Of a stretch of DNA of 51,702 bases, positions 29,165 to 37,385 are shown piece after piece; positions within the stretch are counted from its first letter, which is position 1; each line of letters opens with the position of its first letter. A program made the position numbers and the translations under genes. The DNA is from Streptomyces oceani (lineage in GTDB: Bacteria; Actinomycetota; Actinomycetes; Streptomycetales; Streptomycetaceae), in contig NZ_LJGU01000135.1 of assembly GCF_001751245.1 (NCBI RefSeq), positions 24,974 through 76,675 of the forward strand, read 5' to 3'. The notes under the pieces are model-generated. The model saw nothing but the letters and a program-made list of their open reading frames with translations, had not been told where the DNA came from and did not search any database.

Positions 29165-29688
29165 TCACACCGCCTCGGCGGGAAGGTTCTGCTCCGCCCA
29201 CCGACGTCCCGGCTCGGGATCAACCCCGAAACTCCGCGCGTAGAGTTCGTGGATCTCCCTCCACGACCCGTGCGCCTCCTCGTCTGAAAGGTGGCCACCG
29301 GCCAGATGCGGCTCGAGCCGGGAGAGGTAGATCTCCCAACCGGTCGCGGTCTGCGCGGCGGGCAGGTCATCGATGACGTGGGTGAAGGTCAGCCGGCACC
29401 CACCCGACTCCTCGACCAGTTCGAAGCTCTGCGACTGACCACCCAGGCTCCAGGTCAACAGGTGGGGGGCATCGACTTCGACGACCTCCAGAACCGCTCC
29501 CCGAGGTCGATGGACTCGCCGCTGATCGGCGTCCAGTCGGCCGCCCCCGGGAAGAACTTCCTGAGCTCGGACGGCACGCTGACTGCCTGCCAGACGCGCT
29601 CGATCGGGTAAGCGATCAGGCGCTCGAATCGAAGCGCCGGCCTACCGTCGATGCTCTCTAGCGTTCCGTACCCCTGGTCGCCGGACAT
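29165..29688 (-). pseudogene. SRPBCC (AHSA1-like) protein, frameshifted
   Basis: The first 70 or so residues (RPALRFERLIAYPIERVWQAVS ... SGESIDLGE, split over start ATG 29688) form the beginning of an AHSA1/START-like fold. The frame then goes to a stop after 77 residues. In another frame the sequence continues as VLEVVEVDAPHLLTWSLGG and runs to AEQNLPAEAV at 29165, which completes the fold. One base appears to be missing near 29493-29499, in CGGGGAGCGGTTC. A good GGAG site precedes the ATG, so the gene was recently functional. A sequencing error is possible. It sits beside a degraded ArsR-like remnant. Confidence 0.7.
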
Positions 29689-29699
29689 GGTCGCTCCTG

Positions 29700-29968
29700 A
29701 GTCCTGATCGGGTCAGCGCGCGGAGGCCGCGCGTAACGGCGTGTGATGGAGTGAGGCTCGCGGCAACCGTCTGTGACAGCACTCACGGACCCGGTCGCCT
29801 CCAGCGGATCAAGGGTCGCGAACGGCCCGTTGTGGAGAACCCGAGAACATACTCGCCGCCAAGTGACCCCAGGCTCGAACAATGTCTGATCGTCCCGGTC
29901 ACGGAGTTCACCAAGCACGGCCCTGCAAGCGCCTCGTACGAGCTGTGCACAGCAGCGACGATAGGCAA
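29700..29968 (-). pseudogene. Degraded ArsR-family regulator remnant
   Basis: No intact frame exists. Short pieces in different frames read as an ArsR repressor of the type paired with SRPBCC genes: YEALA near the start, then after a small apparent deletion RAVLGELRDRDDQTLFE, and later FATLDPLEATGSV, similar to the QHLxxLExAGLV recognition helix. The order and spacing match the family N-terminal winged helix. It lies directly upstream of the broken SRPBCC gene, the normal regulator-effector arrangement. The identification is inferred from short matches. Confidence 0.5.
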
Positions 29969-29980
29969 TCTTTTGGTTGC
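29965..29980. promoter_or_regulatory. Operator-like inverted repeat upstream of the ArsR remnant
   Basis: GCAATC-TTTT-GGTTGC forms a 5-of-6 inverted repeat in a locally AT-rich patch, next to the N-terminus of the ArsR remnant. This resembles the autoregulatory operators of ArsR/SRPBCC pairs. It is probably a relic, as the regulator gene is broken. Confidence 0.4.
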
Positions 29981-30250
29981 ATGTCAATCAACGGGCGGCG
30001 AGACGAATCGCCGCGGCCCGGCGGACGAACTGACCCGTCGGACCAGCTCGTCCGCGTACGACAGCGTCGCGGAACCCCGCGATGGCGCTCGGGAAGCCGT
30101 CTGCGCTGGCGATGTCGTGCACGACCCCTCGCCGATACCGTGTTCCAGGATCGCCGGGCGGAGGATCAGCCGGCCGCCAGCGTCGGCGGGATCAGCAGAC
30201 CCCGCCGATCGCGCTGGACGCCGCGGCCAACCGGGGCGGAACCGCGACCG

Positions 30251-31168
30251 TCACCATCCGCGCGAGGCGTAGCGCTCCGTCTCCGGGAGGGTGTCGCAGT
30301 TGATCCCGACCATGGCGTCGCCGAGGCCACGGGAGGCGTCCGCGACCACCTTGGGGTCGTCGTGGAAGGTGGTGGCCCGCACGATCGCCGCGGCGCGCTT
30401 GGCCGGGTCGCCGGACTTGAAGATCCCGGAACCCACGAAGACGCCCTCCGCACCCAACTGCCGCATCAGCGCGGCGTCCGCAGGGGTGGCGACGCCGCCG
30501 GCGGAGAACAGCACCACCGGCAGCTTGCCCAGTTCGGCGACCTCCCGCACCAGCTCGTACGGCGCCCGCAGCTCCTTGGCGGCGGCGTACAGCTCGTGGT
30601 TGTCCAGCGCCCTCAACTGACCGATCTGCGCCTTGATCTGCCGCATGTGCCGCACCGCCTCCACGACGTTGCCGGTGCCGGCCTCACCCTTCGAACGGAT
30701 CATGGCCGCGCCCTCGGCGATGCGCCGCAGGGCCTCACCGAGGTTCGTGGCGCCGCATACGAAGGGGGTGGTGAAGGACCACTTGTCGCTGTGGTTGACC
30801 TCGTCGGCCGGGGTGAGGACCTCCGACTCGTCGATGTAGTCGACCCCGAGCGCCTGCAGCAGCTGCGCCTCCACGAAGTGCCCGATGCGGGACTTGGCCA
30901 TCACCGGGATGGAGACGGCCGAGATGATGCCGTCGATCATGTCCGGGTCCGACATGCGCGCCACCCCGCCGTCCTGGCGGATGTCCGCGGGGACCCGCTC
31001 CAGCGCCATCACCGCGACGGCGCCGGCGTCCTCGGCGATCTTCGCCTGCTCCGGGGTGACGACGTCCATGATCACGCCACCCTTGAGCTGTTCGGCCATG
31101 CCGCGCTTGACGCGGGCGGTGCCGGTCTCGGGTGCGCTGCCGGACGGGACGGAGGATGTGCTGGACAC
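30251..31168 (-). CDS. pdxS: Pyridoxal 5'-phosphate synthase lyase subunit
   Basis: Condenses ribose 5-phosphate, glyceraldehyde 3-phosphate and ammonia from PdxT into PLP. The 305-residue TIM-barrel protein is full length. It shows [79 protein letters not shown] and [10 protein letters not shown]. The start is GTG. The protein ends with a short, ordinary tail. No other gene lies between it and the decayed ArsR/SRPBCC block. Confidence 0.97.
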   Translation of the reverse strand: MSSTSSVPSGSAPETGTARVKRGMAEQLKGGVIMDVVTPEQAKIAEDAGAVAVMALERVPADIRQDGGVARMSDPDMIDGIISAVSIPVMAKSRIGHFVEAQLLQALGVDYIDESEVLTPADEVNHSDKWSFTTPFVCGATNLGEALRRIAEGAAMIRSKGEAGTGNVVEAVRHMRQIKAQIGQLRALDNHELYAAAKELRAPYELVREVAELGKLPVVLFSAGGVATPADAALMRQLGAEGVFVGSGIFKSGDPAKRAAAIVRATTFHDDPKVVADASRGLGDAMVGINCDTLPETERYASRGW

Positions 31169-31352
31169 GGTTCGACCTCACTCGACGGGGGAAGACGACG
31201 GTTCGACACGACCATCGTAAGTTCGCGCGACCAGGTTCCCCGAACGGCCCGGCGGCCGGAAAGGGCCAATCGCGGCACGGTGGCCTGCACAATCGGTCCG
31301 CTGGGCCGGTCCTGAGCGCTGCTGTGGCATCCGTCACTCGCCCGGCACCGGC

Positions 31353-31904
31353 TCAGCGGGACGCGTCATCCGCCCGGTCGGTCAACACCGGCGGTGGCTC
31401 GTCGTCCATCTCGAAGGCCAGGGGCGCCGGCGCGTGCCCGGCCAGCCGGAACCAGCGCACCTTGCGGTGTCGCCGCAGCGCCCGGGCCGCTCGTACGGAG
31501 TCGTTGTGGAACCTCCGGGCCATCGGCACCCGGCGTACCGCCGCGGCCAGTTCGTCCGCGGTCGTGCCGCCGCCCAGCGCGCCGCGTACGGCCTCGAGTT
31601 GGCGCCGCTCCGCGAACACCGCCCGCAGGGCCTGGCTCAGAGCGCTCTCCGCCACCTCCCGCGTCTCCTCCTGCGCCTGCCGCGCGTCATGCGCGGCCTG
31701 GTAGAGCACCATCGAGGCGGCGGGATCGAGAATGCCCGCGGTCGCCAGCTCCTGAGCGACCGAGGCGCGCCGCAGCAGTTGGGCGTCCAGGGCGGCCCGC
31801 GCGGCGTCTACCCGGGTGTGCAGGCGGTCCAGCCGGCCGGCGGTCCAGCTGAGATAGACGGTGATCAGCAGGAGTACGACGACGATCCAGATCAGGCCGA
31901 TCAA
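31353..31904 (-). CDS. LemA-like membrane protein
   Basis: A 183-residue protein with an N-terminal membrane helix (residues 2-20, IGLIWIVVVLLLITVYLSW) and a long helical region. The segment RFHNDSVRAARALRRHRKVRWFRLAGHA-type (split here) resembles the LemA signature that ends in a hydrophobic loop. An acidic Pro-rich tail follows. The function of LemA proteins is unknown. It lies 29 bases downstream of pimA and 184 bases upstream of pdxS, so it may be the last gene of the PIM operon. Confidence 0.72.
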   Translation of the reverse strand: MIGLIWIVVVLLLITVYLSWTAGRLDRLHTRVDAARAALDAQLLRRASVAQELATAGILDPAASMVLYQAAHDARQAQEETREVAESALSQALRAVFAERRQLEAVRGALGGGTTADELAAAVRRVPMARRFHNDSVRAARALRRHRKVRWFRLAGHAPAPLAFEMDDEPPPVLTDRADDASR

Positions 31905-31933
31905 GGCTGCTCCAGCTTCTGCGCGCGGGCCGG

Positions 31934-33097
31934 TCAGTCCCGCGCGGCCAGGCCGAGCCGAGCGCGGAATCCGGCGCGTTCGTCGGGGGCGACCGATGCG
32001 GCACCATCGGTGACGGTCTCATAGACGGAGAGGATGTCAGCGGCGACCTTCGGCCAGTCGAACCGACTGACGTGGACGCTTCCGCGGCGCCGCAGCTCGG
32101 CGCGGGCCTCCGGATCACCCAGCAGCCGGCTGGCGGCGTTCGCGAGCGCGTCGGAGTCCTCGCTGGCGAAGAGGCGGCCGGCCGTGCCCCCGTCCAACAC
32201 CTGGGCGAACGCGTCCAGGTCGCTGGCGAGCACGGGCGCGCCCGAGGATAGCGCCTCCACCAGGATGATGCCGAACGACTCCCCGCCGGTGTTCGGCGCG
32301 ACGTACAGATCCACGCTACGCAGCAGCCGCGCCTTGTCCTCGTCACTGATCACCCCGAGGAACTCGACCCGCTCCCGGGACTCCGCCGGGAGATGGGCCA
32401 TCGCCTCCTCCCGGTCGCCCCTCCCCGCGACCAGCAACCGAATCTCCGGGTGCGCCTCCAGGATGCGCGGCAGGGCACGAAGCAGCACCGGCAGTCCCTT
32501 ACGGGGTTCGTCGATACGGCCGATGAAACCGATCGTGCCGCCCTGCCACTCCGGTCTCGGTGACGCGTGGGCGAAGAAGTCGACCGACACGCCGTTCGGG
32601 ATCACGACCGCGTCGCCCCCGAGATGCTCGACGAACGTGCGCCGCGCGTACTCGCTGACCGCTATCCGCGCGCTGATCTTCTCCAGGGCCGGCTGCAGGA
32701 TCGGATACGCCGCCACCATCGCCCGGGAGCGCGGGTTCGAGGTGTGGAAGGTCGCCACGATGGGTCCCTGGGAGGCCCAGCAGGTCAGCAAGGAGAGCGA
32801 GGGGGTCGCCGGCTCGTGGACGTGCAGTACGTCGAAGTCTCCCTCGTGCACCCAGCGTCGTGCCCGGGCCGCGGAAAGGAAGCCGAAGTTCAGCCGGGCC
32901 ACCGAGCCGTTGTACGGCACCGGCACCGCGCGACCCGCGGAGACGACGTACGAGGGGAGCTGCTGCTCGTCATCGCTGGGCGCCAGCACGGACACCTCGT
33001 GTCCCTGCTGGATCAGGTGCCCCGCGAGGTCCCGGATGTGGAACTGGACGCCGCCGGGCACGTCCCAGGAGTACGGGCAGACCATCCCGATCCTCAT
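31934..33097 (-). CDS. pimA: Phosphatidyl-myo-inositol alpha-mannosyltransferase (GT4)
   Basis: Transfers the first mannose from GDP-mannose to phosphatidylinositol on the cytoplasmic face, starting phosphatidylinositol mannoside synthesis. The 387-residue GT4 protein has MRIGMVCPYSWDVPGGVQFHI, HVHEPATPSLSLL, GFIGRIDEPRKGLPVLL, and the nucleotide-sugar motif NTGGESFGIILVEAL with conserved Glu residues. Its ATG overlaps the patA stop as ATGA. Adjacent patA and pgsA confirm the pathway. Confidence 0.93.
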   Translation of the reverse strand: MRIGMVCPYSWDVPGGVQFHIRDLAGHLIQQGHEVSVLAPSDDEQQLPSYVVSAGRAVPVPYNGSVARLNFGFLSAARARRWVHEGDFDVLHVHEPATPSLSLLTCWASQGPIVATFHTSNPRSRAMVAAYPILQPALEKISARIAVSEYARRTFVEHLGGDAVVIPNGVSVDFFAHASPRPEWQGGTIGFIGRIDEPRKGLPVLLRALPRILEAHPEIRLLVAGRGDREEAMAHLPAESRERVEFLGVISDEDKARLLRSVDLYVAPNTGGESFGIILVEALSSGAPVLASDLDAFAQVLDGGTAGRLFASEDSDALANAASRLLGDPEARAELRRRGSVHVSRFDWPKVAADILSVYETVTDGAASVAPDERAGFRARLGLAARD

Positions 33098-34029
33098 GTG
33101 CCCTCCCTGTCACGTGTACCCGTTTCCTCCCCCGCCGAGCGGTCCGCGACCCACAACGGCTGCAGCATGTGCCAGTCCTGCGGGTGCGCGGAGATCCCGG
33201 TGGCGAACACGTCGGCCAGCTGTTGCGTCATCGCTCCCGCCTTCTCCCGTCGGGTGCCCACGTCGGGCACCTCGACCGCCGGATGCACCCGGCCGCGCAG
33301 CCGCGGCGTCTCCTCGAACCAGAGGGTGACGGGAAACAGCAGCGCCCCGGTCTGCTGGGCCAGCAGCGCCGGACCGGCCGGCATCCGCGCCGACTCTCCG
33401 AAGAAGCTCACCGGCAGCCCGGTATCGGACAGGTCCCGGTCGGCGACCAGGCAGACGAGTCCACCGCCCCGCAGGCGGCGGGCGAGCGTCCCGAGCGCGG
33501 AGCGTCCGTCGTGCGGCAGCACCTCCATGCCCAGACCCTCGCGGTAGGCCACGAAGCGGTCGTACAACGGCTCCGGCCGCAGGCGCTCGACGACGGTGGT
33601 GAACGGCGTCCGCAGATGGGTGGTGACCCAGGCGGCGGCCAGGTCCCAGTTCGCCAGGTGCGGCAGCGCGAGGATCACGCCCCGCTCGGAGGCGATTCCC
33701 TCGGTGAGCCGGTACGCGTCCTCTATGTGGACGTTCCGCGAGATCTGCCCGTCGCTCCACGCGGGCAGCCGGAAGGACTCCATCCAGTACCGCAGATAGG
33801 AACGCATGCCGGCCCGCGACAGCTCTCGTAGCCGCGCCGGGCCGGCATGTGGTACGACCCGCGTCAGATTCCGCTCCAACTGCCGGACGCCGACGCCCCG
33901 GCGCCGCCAGGCGCCGTCGGCGATCCGCCGGCCCAGCGCCACCGCGACCGGCTCGGGGAGCCGTCGGACCCCGGCCCAGCCGAGGCCGTACAGCGAGCCC
34001 GCGAGACGCTCCCGGGCAGCGGACCTCAC
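33094..34029 (-). CDS. patA: Phosphatidylinositol mannoside acyltransferase
   Basis: Acylates the mannose of PIM species. The 311-residue LpxL/HtrB-fold protein has the acyltransferase HxxxxE-like block ALPHLANWDLAAAW, with His and Asp in the catalytic position, followed by FTTVVERLRPEPLYDRF and GLVCLVADRDLSDTGLPVSFFGE. It starts at GTG 34029-34027, overlapping the pgsA stop as GTGA. It lies between pgsA and pimA in the usual order. The symbol follows the mycobacterial name. Confidence 0.9.
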   Translation of the reverse strand: MRSAARERLAGSLYGLGWAGVRRLPEPVAVALGRRIADGAWRRRGVGVRQLERNLTRVVPHAGPARLRELSRAGMRSYLRYWMESFRLPAWSDGQISRNVHIEDAYRLTEGIASERGVILALPHLANWDLAAAWVTTHLRTPFTTVVERLRPEPLYDRFVAYREGLGMEVLPHDGRSALGTLARRLRGGGLVCLVADRDLSDTGLPVSFFGESARMPAGPALLAQQTGALLFPVTLWFEETPRLRGRVHPAVEVPDVGTRREKAGAMTQQLADVFATGISAHPQDWHMLQPLWVADRSAGEETGTRDREGT

Positions 34030-34802
34030 GCCTCCTTCCCGGCTTCCTCCGAGCCGGGTGGGACATCGGCGTCCTCTGGTGCCCCGGCCTTCCGCGTCGA
34101 CGTCTCGCCCGTCGGCTCCGCGGACTCCGCGGACTCTGCCGGCTCCGCGGACTCCGTGCCCGTCGTCTCGGCCGCGTCCGCCTCCGCGGCCTCACGGCGC
34201 ACGGTGACCATCCGCTGTACGAGGGTGATCAGCGAACCGACGGCTACCAGCCACAGCGCGATCGGCAGGAGGACCTCGATGTACGGCACCCCGAAGGCGT
34301 GCAGGCCAGCCAGACCTGTCGCCACCAGCGAGATGACCAGCCGCTCCGCCCGTTCGACCAGCCCGTTGACCCGTACCGGCAGACCGATGCTCTCCCCGCG
34401 TGCCTTGGTGTACGAGACCACCTGGCCACTGGCGAGGCAGAAGAGCGCGACCGCGCACAGGATCAGGTCGTCGCCCCGGCCCGCGTACCACAGCGCCAGC
34501 CCGCCGAACACCGCGGCGTCGGCGACCCGGTCGAGCGTGGAGTCCAGGAAGGCCCCCCACCGGCTGGACCGGCCCAGTCGGCGCGCCATGCTGCCGTCCA
34601 CCAGGTCCGAGAACACGAAGAGGGTGATCACGACCGTGCCCCAGAAGAACTCTCCGAGGGGGTAGAAGACCAGCGCACCCGCGATCACACCACCCGTGCC
34701 CACCAGGGTTACCGTGTCCGGACTCACCCCGAGACGCAGCAGCAGGGTGACGAACGGCGTGAGAACACGCGTGAAGAAGGCACGCGCGTACTTGTTCAGC
34801 AT
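34026..34802 (-). CDS. pgsA: CDP-alcohol phosphatidyltransferase (phosphatidylinositol phosphate synthase)
   Basis: Condenses CDP-diacylglycerol with inositol phosphate in the membrane. The 258-residue protein starts at ATG 34802-34800 (MLNKYARAFFTRV). It shows the CDP-alcohol signature DLVDGSMARR...GAFLDSTLD (DxxDG...AR...G...D...D) and about six membrane helices. The last 60 residues are Glu/Ser/Ala-rich with repeated ESAEPAE units. The long upstream frame in the same register is not coding. Neighbouring patA and pimA support the PIP-synthase assignment rather than phosphatidylglycerophosphate synthase. Confidence 0.9.
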   Translation of the reverse strand: MLNKYARAFFTRVLTPFVTLLLRLGVSPDTVTLVGTGGVIAGALVFYPLGEFFWGTVVITLFVFSDLVDGSMARRLGRSSRWGAFLDSTLDRVADAAVFGGLALWYAGRGDDLILCAVALFCLASGQVVSYTKARGESIGLPVRVNGLVERAERLVISLVATGLAGLHAFGVPYIEVLLPIALWLVAVGSLITLVQRMVTVRREAAEADAAETTGTESAEPAESAESAEPTGETSTRKAGAPEDADVPPGSEEAGKEA

Positions 34803-35044
34803 GGCTTTCCCGAAGGGTCGATACGTACGGTCACCCCGGCGGGCCACCGGGTGGGGGCCATCGTAGTCAGGCGCCCACCGCGGACCGCGAAGGCGTATGC
34901 CCATACTCGCGCCACGGAGCCCGCCGGTCCGCTGGCGGACGGTGCCGTCGCGACGTATGGACGAGCCGTGCGGACGGTGGAAAGCTCGAGGAGTCGCGGT
35001 GTTCGCGGCTCCAGTCCAGCACGTGCCACCGAAGGGCGGGACAC

Positions 35045-37243
35045 ATGGGCGACAAGACCACCACTCTCCCCGGAGCCGCTGGCCGAGCGCACACGGTTGA
35101 CCAGCCCGCCGGTCTGCGGAACGTCGTGCTGGTGGGACCGAGTGGTTCCGGCAAGACCACTCTGGTCGAGGCCCTGGCCCAGGCCGCCGGAACGGTGCGC
35201 CGGGCCGGCCGGGTGGAGGACGGCGGAAGCCTCTCCGACTACGACGAGATCGAGCACCGGCAGCAGCGTTCGGTACAGCTGTCACTGATACCGGTGGAGT
35301 GGGAGGGCGTCCGGATCAACCTGCTGGACGCCCCCGGATACGCCGACTTCGTCGGCGAGCTGCGCGCCGGACTGCGAGCTGCCGACGCGGCGCTGTTCGT
35401 GGTCTCGGCCTCCGACGGCATCACCGCGGCCAGCAAGCTGACCTGGGAGGAGTGTGCCGCCGTGGGCATGCCACGGGCCCTGGTCATCACCCATCTGGAG
35501 GCATCACGCTCGGACTTCGCCGAGATGACGGAGCGCTGCCGGCAGCTGCTCGGCGACGACGCCCCGGACACCGTGCTGCCGCTCTACCTCCCCACCTCCG
35601 GCGAGCCCGACGGGTCCGGGCACGCTCCGGTGACCGGGCTGCTCGGGCTGTTGTCCCGCCGGTCGTTCCAGTACGCCGACGGCGTACGGCAGGAGTACGA
35701 GCCGCCCGCTGACCAGCACTCCCGCCTGGAGGAGGCACGCAACGAGCTGATCGAGGCGATCATCGCGCAGAGCGAGGACGAGGCGCTGATGGACCGCTAT
35801 CTCGCCGGGGAGTCGTGCGAGGTCGGGACGCTGACCAACGACCTGGAGAAGGCCGTCGCACGCGGCACCTTCCATCCGGTGCTGGCCGCCGCGCCCGCGG
35901 CGGACGGCGGCCAGCAGGGCATGGGCACCCTGGAGCTGCTGGAGCTGATCACCAGGGGCTTCCCCGACCCACGTGAGCGCGAGGTGCCCGGGGTGCGTAC
36001 ACCCCGGGGAGCGCCACACGCCCCGTTGTCCTGCGACCCCGCGGGGCCCTTGGCCGCCGAGGTGGTGAAGACCTCCTCGGACCCGTACGTCGGCCGGCTT
36101 TCTCTGGTCCGGGTCTTCTCCGGCACGCTGCGTCCGGACGAGACGGTGCACGTCTCGGGACACGGTCTGGCGGACCGGGGCCGTCCGGACCACGACGTGG
36201 ACGAACGGGTGGGAGCCCTCTCGACCCCGTTCGGGAAGCAGCAGCGCTCGCTGAGCAGCGCGATCGCCGGGGACCTGGCCTGCGTCGCGAAGCTCGCCCA
36301 CGCCGAGACGGGGGACACCCTGTCCGCCCGAGGGGATCCGCTGGTGATGGAACCGTGGGTGATGCCGGAGCCGCTGCTGCCGGTGGCCGTCACGGCACAC
36401 AGCAAGGCGGACGAGGACAAGCTCTCCCAAGGGCTCTCCCGGCTGGCCGCGGAGGACCCGACTATGCGGATGGAGCAGAATCAGGACACCGGCCAGGTGG
36501 TGCTGTGGTGCCTGGGCGAGGCCCATCGGGAGGTCGCGCTGGAGCGGCTGCGCGAGCGGTACGGGGTGGCGGTGGACGCCGTACCGCATCGGGTGCCGTT
36601 GCGGGAGACCCTCGCCGGGCCCGCGACGGGGCGTGGTCGGCACGTGAAGCAGTCCGGTGGGCACGGGCAGTTCGCGATCTGCGAGATCAGCGTGGAACCC
36701 TTGCCGGGCGGCTCCGGGATCGAGTTCGTCGACAAGGTGGTCGGCGGGGCCGTGCCGCGGCAGTTCGTCCCGTCGGTGGAGAAGGGGGTGCGTGCCCAGG
36801 CGGCGAAGGGCGTGGCCACCGGTCACCCCCTGGTGGACGTACGGGTCACGCTGCTGGACGGCAAGGCGCACTCGGTGGACTCCTCGGACGCGGCCTTCCA
36901 GACCGCCGGCGCCCTCGCGCTGCGGGAGTGCGCCGCGAACGCCGGGGTCCGGGTGCTGGAGCCGGTGGCGGACCTGCAGGTGACCGTCGCCGACGAGTAC
37001 GTGGGCCCGGTGATGAGCGATCTCTCCGGTCGGCGCGGCCGAGTCAGCGGCACCGAGCAGACCGAGGGCGGCGACACCCGCGTACGGGCGGAGGTCCCGG
37101 AGGCGGAGCTCGGCCGGTACGCGGTGGACCTACGATCGGTCGCGCACGGCACGGGACGGTTCTCCCGGGCGTATCTGCGGCACGAGCCGATGCCGGAACA
37201 CCTGGCGGAGAGGATCCTCGACGCACGCCGGAACGGCGGCTGA
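35045..37243 (+). CDS. Elongation factor G-like protein with degenerate G motifs
   Basis: A 732-residue EF-G paralogue with all domain regions: a G domain (P-loop GPSGSGKTT at 31-39), domain II, and EF-G IV-V (LGEAHREVALERLRERYGV, GHGQFAICEISVEP, DLSGRRGRVSGTEQTEGGDTRV). The G3 element is DAPGYAD, with Tyr where translocases have His, and G4 reads THLE (149-152) instead of NKxD. Related actinobacterial EF-G2 proteins exist beside the translocase FusA and their role is unsettled. It is divergent from pgsA over 242 bases. The ATG follows AAGGGCGGG. Confidence 0.88.
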   Translation: MGDKTTTLPGAAGRAHTVDQPAGLRNVVLVGPSGSGKTTLVEALAQAAGTVRRAGRVEDGGSLSDYDEIEHRQQRSVQLSLIPVEWEGVRINLLDAPGYADFVGELRAGLRAADAALFVVSASDGITAASKLTWEECAAVGMPRALVITHLEASRSDFAEMTERCRQLLGDDAPDTVLPLYLPTSGEPDGSGHAPVTGLLGLLSRRSFQYADGVRQEYEPPADQHSRLEEARNELIEAIIAQSEDEALMDRYLAGESCEVGTLTNDLEKAVARGTFHPVLAAAPAADGGQQGMGTLELLELITRGFPDPREREVPGVRTPRGAPHAPLSCDPAGPLAAEVVKTSSDPYVGRLSLVRVFSGTLRPDETVHVSGHGLADRGRPDHDVDERVGALSTPFGKQQRSLSSAIAGDLACVAKLAHAETGDTLSARGDPLVMEPWVMPEPLLPVAVTAHSKADEDKLSQGLSRLAAEDPTMRMEQNQDTGQVVLWCLGEAHREVALERLRERYGVAVDAVPHRVPLRETLAGPATGRGRHVKQSGGHGQFAICEISVEPLPGGSGIEFVDKVVGGAVPRQFVPSVEKGVRAQAAKGVATGHPLVDVRVTLLDGKAHSVDSSDAAFQTAGALALRECAANAGVRVLEPVADLQVTVADEYVGPVMSDLSGRRGRVSGTEQTEGGDTRVRAEVPEAELGRYAVDLRSVAHGTGRFSRAYLRHEPMPEHLAERILDARRNGG

Positions 37244-37385
37244 CCGACGCTACGCTGTAGGGGCATCGCGCAACGGGTGTGCGTGCCTCGGAGGTTGGGA
37301 ACAACTCCGGGGGCACATGGCGGACTGAACAACGGGGCGCGCCCGGCGGACGTACACGACATCTCGGCAGCAGGGTGGGGACGCA

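Noticed and set aside
29751..30272. A 173-residue plus-strand open frame between the SRPBCC pseudogene and pdxS.
   Set aside because: It has no recognisable domain, overlaps the ArsR remnant and the pdxS end, and its composition is that of non-coding high-GC sequence.
34802..35285. Upstream extension of pgsA to a 419-residue frame.
   Set aside because: The extra residues are out-of-family and overlap the divergent EF-G-like gene; the MLNKYARAF start fits the family.
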